Positions 1 to 5,367 of a DNA stretch of 8,411 nt are shown piece after piece; the first letter of the stretch is position 1, and each line of letters opens with the position of its first letter. The notes beneath the pieces were generated by a model. The model did not search any database, was not told the origin of the DNA, and saw nothing but the letters and a program-made list of their open reading frames with translations. The stretch is taken from contig DNJW01000049.1 of the NCBI GenBank assembly GCA_003488965.1, positions 1 to 8,411 of the forward strand, given 5' to 3'. This stretch comes from Lachnospiraceae bacterium (GTDB lineage: Bacteria; Bacillota; Clostridia; Lachnospirales; Lachnospiraceae). Position numbers and translations under genes: made by a program.

Positions 1-62
1 GCACAATGACAAGTGTACAATCACGGTGTTCCGCAAACGCCTAATATTTAATAATGTATTTT

Positions 63-1208
63 TTATAGATAATAGTTGACCGGTACGCCGTCTTTTGGCG
101 TAAGTGTGATTCCGGCAGTAACTTTTGTTTTCAGGGAATAGGGATATTCAAAATATCCTTCCTGGGCTTGGGATATCACATAATATCCGGTGTCCCATAG
201 TTCTATTTTGACGGAGACATTTTCCGGCGCTTCCCAGCCGAAGGCAATTACTTTATGGTTTGAATATTCATGAATATATTTATGAAACTCTACGTTACAA
301 TCGGGAGCAAGCAGCTGGATTTCCTCTTCGGAGCAATTTTCTCCCTTGCATCGCAGGGCCAGGAGAACGGTATCCGGATGCAAAGCAAGACGGCCGGATT
401 TTTCTGTTTTTTTATAAACGTTGTTTTCTCCAAGCTCACAAGTTTTGGAAAAATGGCATTCCCAGATGGCGGTCCTTCCTTCGGTTAAAAGATGAATGGA
501 TGGCGGTGGAGTAAAGACCCTTGTTTCGGAATAGACATTCTGCTGTTCTCCCGAAACATAGAGATAAAAACTGCTGCTGCCGGAGGGCATAGGAACACAT
601 CTGGAGGAAGCGCTTTGAACACCTCCTTCGAAGATATCGTAGCCGCCGGGAAGAATATAGCCTTGTGTGGCATTAATTACCTTCCAGCGTAAGGTGATTT
701 CCTCTCCGGGACAGGCGCTGGCAGGAAAAGCTTCAAAATAGCAGATTTGGGTCTGGGCGAGGCTTTTATATAAATAATAAGAGACGTTGCCGTCAATGCC
801 GTCTCCAAAATTGCTTAAAGAGACTGTAACGGAGCAGATACCCTCGCAGGCTGTGGATATGATATTTTCCCATTCCAGAGTCAGCGTTGCTGATTCGTTG
901 AGGTATTCCTGATTTTCGGAATAGGTAAGACTATAAATCAGCCGGTTATTCTTTTGTACATAGCCCCGGTAATCAAATCCCGGACATAGCATGCTGCCGA
1001 AACCGGAATCTCTTGAGGAGAACATGTTGCTGGCAGCTTCTCCTATGGAAGCGGTTATCTTAATCTTTGGTCTGCTTTCCGGGGTTTTGGGGGCAGGCAA
1101 GGTATAATATAGGGTACAGGGCAGAAGCAGTTCGGCGGAGCACGCGGGGTTGTTTACAATGATACGGTTGTCATAAAAATTTCCTTTCAATAGTTCATTG
1201 TGCAGCAT
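63..1208 (-). CDS. Protein of repeated Ig-like beta-sandwich domains
   Basis: Fourth gene, 381 residues, overlapping the end of the 1147-residue gene by 14 bases. AAGGAGG lies 12 bases before the ATG, a rather long spacing, but no better start exists. Residues 1-145 are beta-rich and end in strands such as SATLTLEWENI and SVTVSLSN. Residues 147-211 have a classic Ig-like outline: YFEAFPASACPGEEITLRW, then V-NA-x-GY-x-LPGG, and a terminal SSSFYLYVSG strand. Residues 229-285 (TAIWECHF to VLLALRCKG) and 294-362 (KVIAFGWEAPENVSVKIEL to KVTAGITL) look like two further, diverged copies. Paired cysteines (111/115, 241/247, 277/282) may bind metal or form disulfides. There is no signal peptide, so surface display is not obvious. 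A binding or decorating component of the assembly encoded upstream is my inference. Confidence 0.92.
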   Translation of the reverse strand: MLHNELLKGNFYDNRIIVNNPACSAELLLPCTLYYTLPAPKTPESRPKIKITASIGEAASNMFSSRDSGFGSMLCPGFDYRGYVQKNNRLIYSLTYSENQEYLNESATLTLEWENIISTACEGICSVTVSLSNFGDGIDGNVSYYLYKSLAQTQICYFEAFPASACPGEEITLRWKVINATQGYILPGGYDIFEGGVQSASSRCVPMPSGSSSFYLYVSGEQQNVYSETRVFTPPPSIHLLTEGRTAIWECHFSKTCELGENNVYKKTEKSGRLALHPDTVLLALRCKGENCSEEEIQLLAPDCNVEFHKYIHEYSNHKVIAFGWEAPENVSVKIELWDTGYYVISQAQEGYFEYPYSLKTKVTAGITLTPKDGVPVNYYL

Positions 1209-4200
1209 GATTATGCGTTTCCTCCTTTTTATGGATTTGGATATAGCCTTCCATTGCCGTTTGCGGATAAGGCGCTGACAGAGCGGGCAAGTCTTTCCGT
1301 TCCAATTTGGTGATATGCCAGTTCTGTTTTTGTATCTGGTAAAAATAGTATTCTTTGCTGTCCAGATAGGGGGCCGGAATGTCTAATTGACAGCAATTGC
1401 TTAACAAAGGGGCCGCAAAATAGGAAACACAGATATTTTCAAGGGCTTGTTCTGTCAGTTCTCGTGGAAGCTCCATGGTTATAGCGGGCAGGATACCAGA
1501 TTGGATGGTCAGTCTGCCATAAGGGTCCATCAGTACATGGACTTCATCGGCGGTCTGTTCAGGATTCGGCGTACAAAAAATCTGGTTGCTGTTGATAAAG
1601 TAGTCTGAGCTTGACAGCGTATCAGGAAAAATCTGGAAATGGGAAAAATCCTGATTCAGAAAAAATCCGGCAAGTCCGTCCCGGTAATCTGCTTTTTCCC
1701 CTAGCCAGACAGGAAAGACCGCTTTTTTTACATTGGCAGAGCCGGTTCTGTCTTGTTCTTGTCCTTGCAGATGACGGTAGGCTTCAAAATCTCCTGCTGT
1801 TTCCAGTTTCAGTTTAATTCTGGCAAGGGCAAAGGGACGGCCTATAAAATCAATATCCGCAATGGCATGGTTTTTGGGCGTAATCCGGGCAGCCAGTCTA
1901 TTAATATAGGACAAAAGGCTGGATAGATTTTCCCGGGAGCTGTTTTGCAGATGATACAGTATCTGGTACAAACTGGGGTCAATGTCCGTAGGTATTGTAT
2001 AAGTAATGGGCTGACCGGGAGGATTGCGGAAGGTAACGCCCTTTCCTGTTCCCGTAAGGACTAGGCTTCCCACCGGATTTCCCTCTGCCGTGTAAGCCAT
2101 TATGCTGTTATCCAAAAGGTTTGGCAGCAGAAAGCCGCATAAAGGAGAGGTATTTTCCGTAAAACCGGCTTCCGCATCTTCCATCTCCTTTCCGGTACAG
2201 AACCATCGGGCATCCAGTCTGGAGTATTGGACCAGTCTGGGCGGGAGCATAATATTATGAACTTTTGTGGGTGCACCCGGCATTTTCATTTCTTCGCTGC
2301 AAAACATGTCCGGTTCGGAAATTTCCTGAAACCGTCCCAGCTGGTCTAAAATCCGTATTTTGTCAAAGGAAAGAAAGCCTGCTCTGATAGGGGCAAACAG
2401 CTCATCAAAGAGGGCGGCGGCATTCATCTGTTCAGAGGAAAAGCCTTGAAGAAAGGATAAAGCCTGTGCCTGCCGGGAATCCGCGGCAAAAAGCGGAAGC
2501 AGGCTCATATTATCCCGCATCAAAAGCGTATTGTTAAAGCCGTCAAGGGACTGGGACAGAAAGCTTGGTGTCCGGGGGTCTGCTTTTTGGGGAGCAAAGT
2601 CTGTTTTGTCCAAATGATTTTGAATCATATGTTCCAGTTGTCTGTCGGCGTTGTCCGATAAAAGCATTCTGCCGGAAATCGGATATCGGTTGCCGGAGCT
2701 TGTAATACTTTCGTCTCCGCAGTAGTAGTAGCTGCCGTTTTGGAAAGTCCAGTTCTTAAGGTCAGGAATGTCCTTTAACAGTTCACAATCGGGATAATAA
2801 GAACAGTGCCATTCCATATACAAGGGATACCATTGGGGTTTATATGCAGTGACTGCTCTGGTGTCCGGCATAATCCGGTCAAAAGCGATGCCTGGTATCT
2901 GCCGGAAGGACAGCTGTACCTGACGGATGGTCCGGCCCAGTTCTTCCGCTTCTTTTGGGGAAGGGGCTATGCCTGCTTTGGCCAGCGCCTTTTCGGCAAG
3001 AAAGAGAGAAAAGCCGGGGGAAAGCAGCACCGCTTCTTTTAAAAGAATGCCGAATTCCTCAGGCAGACAGCGGGCAGCAGGGATGGATTCCAGCAGTTCT
3101 TCTCCGGTGAGAGAAATGGAAGCCGGGGATAACTTTGTAAAAACCAAGGAAGTGTTGCATTCTTCCATATAGCGGCAGAAAACGGCATGTCCGGTGACCT
3201 TGGCATCTGTATTGGCAAGCTGCCGCATCAGCAGCACGGGTTCCTGGGGCTGGTAAAAAGGAGCGTCAGGTTCTGTTTTCAGCTCATATCCTTCCCCCGG
3301 ATGAAAGGAGCGTATCTCCTTTTCAAGCTCCAGGGCTTCTTTGGAAAGTCTGGCGGAAAGGGCATGGACTTCGGCCGCAGCAGCCTGCAGTTGGGGATAG
3401 GCAGTTCCCGCATCGTCCAAGCCGGTCCGGATAAGCTGCCAGCATTCATAGGCGGAACGCTGTTTTTGCTGTAACCGGATTTGCTGCTGGAACAAATCCC
3501 TTTGGCGGCTGCGCAGCTTGTCAAGCTTTATCAGTACTTCTTTTCCGGGCGGGTCAGCTAACGGCTGGCCGGGCTTGGCGCAAAGGCGGGGAAGGTCCGG
3601 CGGCATCAGGGAAGAAAAAGCACTTAGCAGCAATTCCTTGTCCGCATCAAAGGTATTCCCCTCATTGGCAAGTTCAGGGTGCAAATCCGTTAAAAAATAG
3701 TGGAACAGCCGGGGAGGAATATTTCCATAGTGGCCGGCCAGGGCGGAAAATGCTTCGCCTGCAGTGTTGCCGGCTGCAAAAACCGGTTTGTCTTCTGTCT
3801 GACCGGAATGAGTGTCGTCCGGTACGCCGCTTGGATAGTTGTAATCCGCCCCTTTCCATAGGATATCGCTGATAATACCGTGGCAGATGCTTTTTGAGGG
3901 AAGAATATCCCCAGAAACATTCATAAAGAGTTCCTTTTCCAGCTCTTCCAGAGTCTGGACAGTAAAAAGGGGATCGGAGCCGGCAGCATCCTGATACCAG
4001 CCGCATACCATATAAGTTAAGTTTGCTTCCTCTATGCCGTCTTGGGACAAATCATCGAAGAATCCGAATACATTCCGGCAATGGGGGTAATAGGATGCAA
4101 AGTAGGGATTGACAGGGGAAACGGCTGTCAAGGGAAGCCGTTCAATATCCTGATTCACGGAAGGATACTGGCTTAAGGGATAACTTCTTCCCAGATAACG

Positions 4201-4638
4201 GTAAGGGTGCTTGGGCGTATCCGGGTATGGATAACTGCTGCTGCCCTGGTTGTTGTACTCTTTGCCCCGTTTCAGGAGAAGGGCATCGCTTTCCACCAGA
4301 AAGGTTTTAACGGAAATGCACTCTTTTCCTTTCTCCTTCCACATCCGTGTGACGGCAAAACGGTTGGGCACCTTGGGATAAGTAATCGAAGAAGTCTTTT
4401 CATCTCCGCTTTCGTTCTGGGTTCCATGGGTAAAACCTTCCGGCAGGCTAAAATGGAGATGGACTCCGGGCGGGGGAGCCTGTCTGGAAACAAACAGGCC
4501 GTTGTCAATAGGAATGTCGGCATCATCCAAATCGGAAAAGTTCAGTTCATATCCGGAATATATTTTAGTATCGGGTTCCCGTCCGCTGAGGAAGGCGCGG
4601 AGCGTAATGGGAATCAGCAGAGTCTTTGTTTCTTTCAT
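1195..4638 (-). CDS. Very large conserved-family protein of unknown function with coiled-coil insert
   Basis: Third gene, 1147 residues from the ATG at 4638. I prefer this over the in-frame TTG at 4656 because AGGTGA sits 4 bases before the ATG and nothing suitable precedes the TTG. Motifs that I recall as recurrent in large uncharacterised bacterial proteins run the whole length: PPPGVHLHFSLPEGFTHG (55-72), YPKVPNRFAVTRMW (87-100), NPYFASYYPHCRNVFGF (167-183), MVCGWYQD, FYQPQEPVLLM (451-461), PLYMEWHCSYYP (595-606), LSQSLDGFNNTLLMR (684-698), LPPRLVQYSRLDARW (788-802), SPLCGFLLPNLLDNS (821-835), GRPFALAR (923-930), PVWLGEKADYRDGLAGFF (966-983) and MDPYGRLTIQSGILP (1027-1041). A Gln/Glu/Lys-rich heptad-like coiled coil (about 360-436) divides it. 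No enzyme motif, signal peptide or membrane span is seen. It could be a scaffold or shell component. It overlaps both neighbours or their signals (its ribosome site contains the previous stop codon), so expression is coupled. Confidence 0.93.
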   Translation of the reverse strand: MKETKTLLIPITLRAFLSGREPDTKIYSGYELNFSDLDDADIPIDNGLFVSRQAPPPGVHLHFSLPEGFTHGTQNESGDEKTSSITYPKVPNRFAVTRMWKEKGKECISVKTFLVESDALLLKRGKEYNNQGSSSYPYPDTPKHPYRYLGRSYPLSQYPSVNQDIERLPLTAVSPVNPYFASYYPHCRNVFGFFDDLSQDGIEEANLTYMVCGWYQDAAGSDPLFTVQTLEELEKELFMNVSGDILPSKSICHGIISDILWKGADYNYPSGVPDDTHSGQTEDKPVFAAGNTAGEAFSALAGHYGNIPPRLFHYFLTDLHPELANEGNTFDADKELLLSAFSSLMPPDLPRLCAKPGQPLADPPGKEVLIKLDKLRSRQRDLFQQQIRLQQKQRSAYECWQLIRTGLDDAGTAYPQLQAAAAEVHALSARLSKEALELEKEIRSFHPGEGYELKTEPDAPFYQPQEPVLLMRQLANTDAKVTGHAVFCRYMEECNTSLVFTKLSPASISLTGEELLESIPAARCLPEEFGILLKEAVLLSPGFSLFLAEKALAKAGIAPSPKEAEELGRTIRQVQLSFRQIPGIAFDRIMPDTRAVTAYKPQWYPLYMEWHCSYYPDCELLKDIPDLKNWTFQNGSYYYCGDESITSSGNRYPISGRMLLSDNADRQLEHMIQNHLDKTDFAPQKADPRTPSFLSQSLDGFNNTLLMRDNMSLLPLFAADSRQAQALSFLQGFSSEQMNAAALFDELFAPIRAGFLSFDKIRILDQLGRFQEISEPDMFCSEEMKMPGAPTKVHNIMLPPRLVQYSRLDARWFCTGKEMEDAEAGFTENTSPLCGFLLPNLLDNSIMAYTAEGNPVGSLVLTGTGKGVTFRNPPGQPITYTIPTDIDPSLYQILYHLQNSSRENLSSLLSYINRLAARITPKNHAIADIDFIGRPFALARIKLKLETAGDFEAYRHLQGQEQDRTGSANVKKAVFPVWLGEKADYRDGLAGFFLNQDFSHFQIFPDTLSSSDYFINSNQIFCTPNPEQTADEVHVLMDPYGRLTIQSGILPAITMELPRELTEQALENICVSYFAAPLLSNCCQLDIPAPYLDSKEYYFYQIQKQNWHITKLERKDLPALSAPYPQTAMEGYIQIHKKEETHNHAAQ
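1221..1227 (-). promoter_or_regulatory. Ribosome binding site of the 381-residue gene
   Basis: AAGGAGG on the minus strand, inside the last codons of the 1147-residue gene and 12 bases before the ATG at 1208. The spacing is longer than usual, which may lower the translation rate of this last gene relative to the others. Confidence 0.6.
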
Positions 4639-4642
4639 TAGG

Positions 4643-4648
4643 TCACCT
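4643..4648 (-). promoter_or_regulatory. Ribosome binding site that decides the start of the 1147-residue gene
   Basis: AGGTGA on the minus strand, whose last three bases are also the TGA stop of the 240-residue gene. It sits four bases before the ATG at 4638 and so supports that ATG over the upstream TTG at 4656. Stop codon and ribosome site sharing bases is a strong form of translational coupling. Confidence 0.7.
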
Positions 4649-5365
4649 ATTATCAAGAACGAAAGGAAGCATCAGAACAAGACCGCTGGGCTGATGCAGG
4701 ACGAGGGCAGCGGAGCTGAACCGGAAGCCTGAAAAGCCGGGCGACAAGCTCCGGTCTGGATTTTGGGCTTGTAAAGTAATCAGATTGCCAGCGGTATGAA
4801 TATCCCATCCGGGCGTAAGCTGTGTGGAATTGGAGGAAATATAGGTTAGCTCTACGGAACCGTCCACAAGGGAAATCAGCTGGTAGCCATTTTTCAGGGA
4901 AATGGAGGCATGGGCCTTTAACAGCTGAAGCTGCGGAAAAGCTGTCCGCTGGCAGTAGGAAAACTCCTGACAAAAATCCAGATTGTCCAGACAGTCATTC
5001 AGGCCAAAGAGCCGGAAGTCTTCGGATACCGTGTCAATAGTGCGGGACGGTACATTGCCAAGGGCGGTTCCGGCCTCTGGGCTGGAATCCGGTTCCGGTT
5101 CGGGGGAGGGAAGCTCTGTAACGAGGGCGGTTACCTTTATAGAAATACCATCCTCTATGCAGGAGCTGTAATCAAAGTCTTCCTCTATGGCGCCTTTGCC
5201 CTCTTCTAAACAAATATTCCGATAGGACAAAGGATTTTTGGTTCGGGAATCGACAATATGCAGGCTGAGCTGATAAGATTTATCCTTGTCATATTCAATT
5301 TCGGCCAATGCGGTAAGAGTAAATTTGCAGACTTCCTTTACAGAATGGTTCAGTATGATAGGCAT
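4643..5365 (-). CDS. Unrecognised two-part beta-rich protein of 240 residues
   Basis: Second gene of the operon, not recognised. It starts with ATG only two bases after the TAA of the first gene; its GGAGG site lies within the last codons of that gene, 10 bases before the ATG. The N-terminal half (residues 1-80) alternates hydrophobic and polar residues like a beta domain, with a K-Y-LSLHIVDSRTKNPLSYRNI stretch. A Pro/Glu/Ser linker (about 84-100, LPSPEPEPDSSPEAG) follows. Residues 101-135 are Asp- and Cys-containing (Cys125, Cys132, Cys138). The C-terminal half (140-240) is again beta-rich and ends in the hydrophobic LVLMLPFVLDNR. There is no signal peptide. Its place between two very large proteins, with coupled translation, suggests an adaptor or structural partner; that is inference. 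Confidence 0.92.
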   Translation of the reverse strand: MPIILNHSVKEVCKFTLTALAEIEYDKDKSYQLSLHIVDSRTKNPLSYRNICLEEGKGAIEEDFDYSSCIEDGISIKVTALVTELPSPEPEPDSSPEAGTALGNVPSRTIDTVSEDFRLFGLNDCLDNLDFCQEFSYCQRTAFPQLQLLKAHASISLKNGYQLISLVDGSVELTYISSNSTQLTPGWDIHTAGNLITLQAQNPDRSLSPGFSGFRFSSAALVLHQPSGLVLMLPFVLDNR

Positions 5366-5367
5366 TA

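Noticed and set aside
1..62. Possible intrinsic terminator around the CGGTGTTCCG string
   Set aside because: The stem is three base pairs with no following T-run on the minus strand, so it would not terminate.
4207..4641. Plus-strand open frame of 144 codons with a hydrophobic start resembling a signal peptide
   Set aside because: It is wholly antisense to the beginning of the 1147-residue gene, whose motifs run through this stretch; the hydrophobic start is a by-product.
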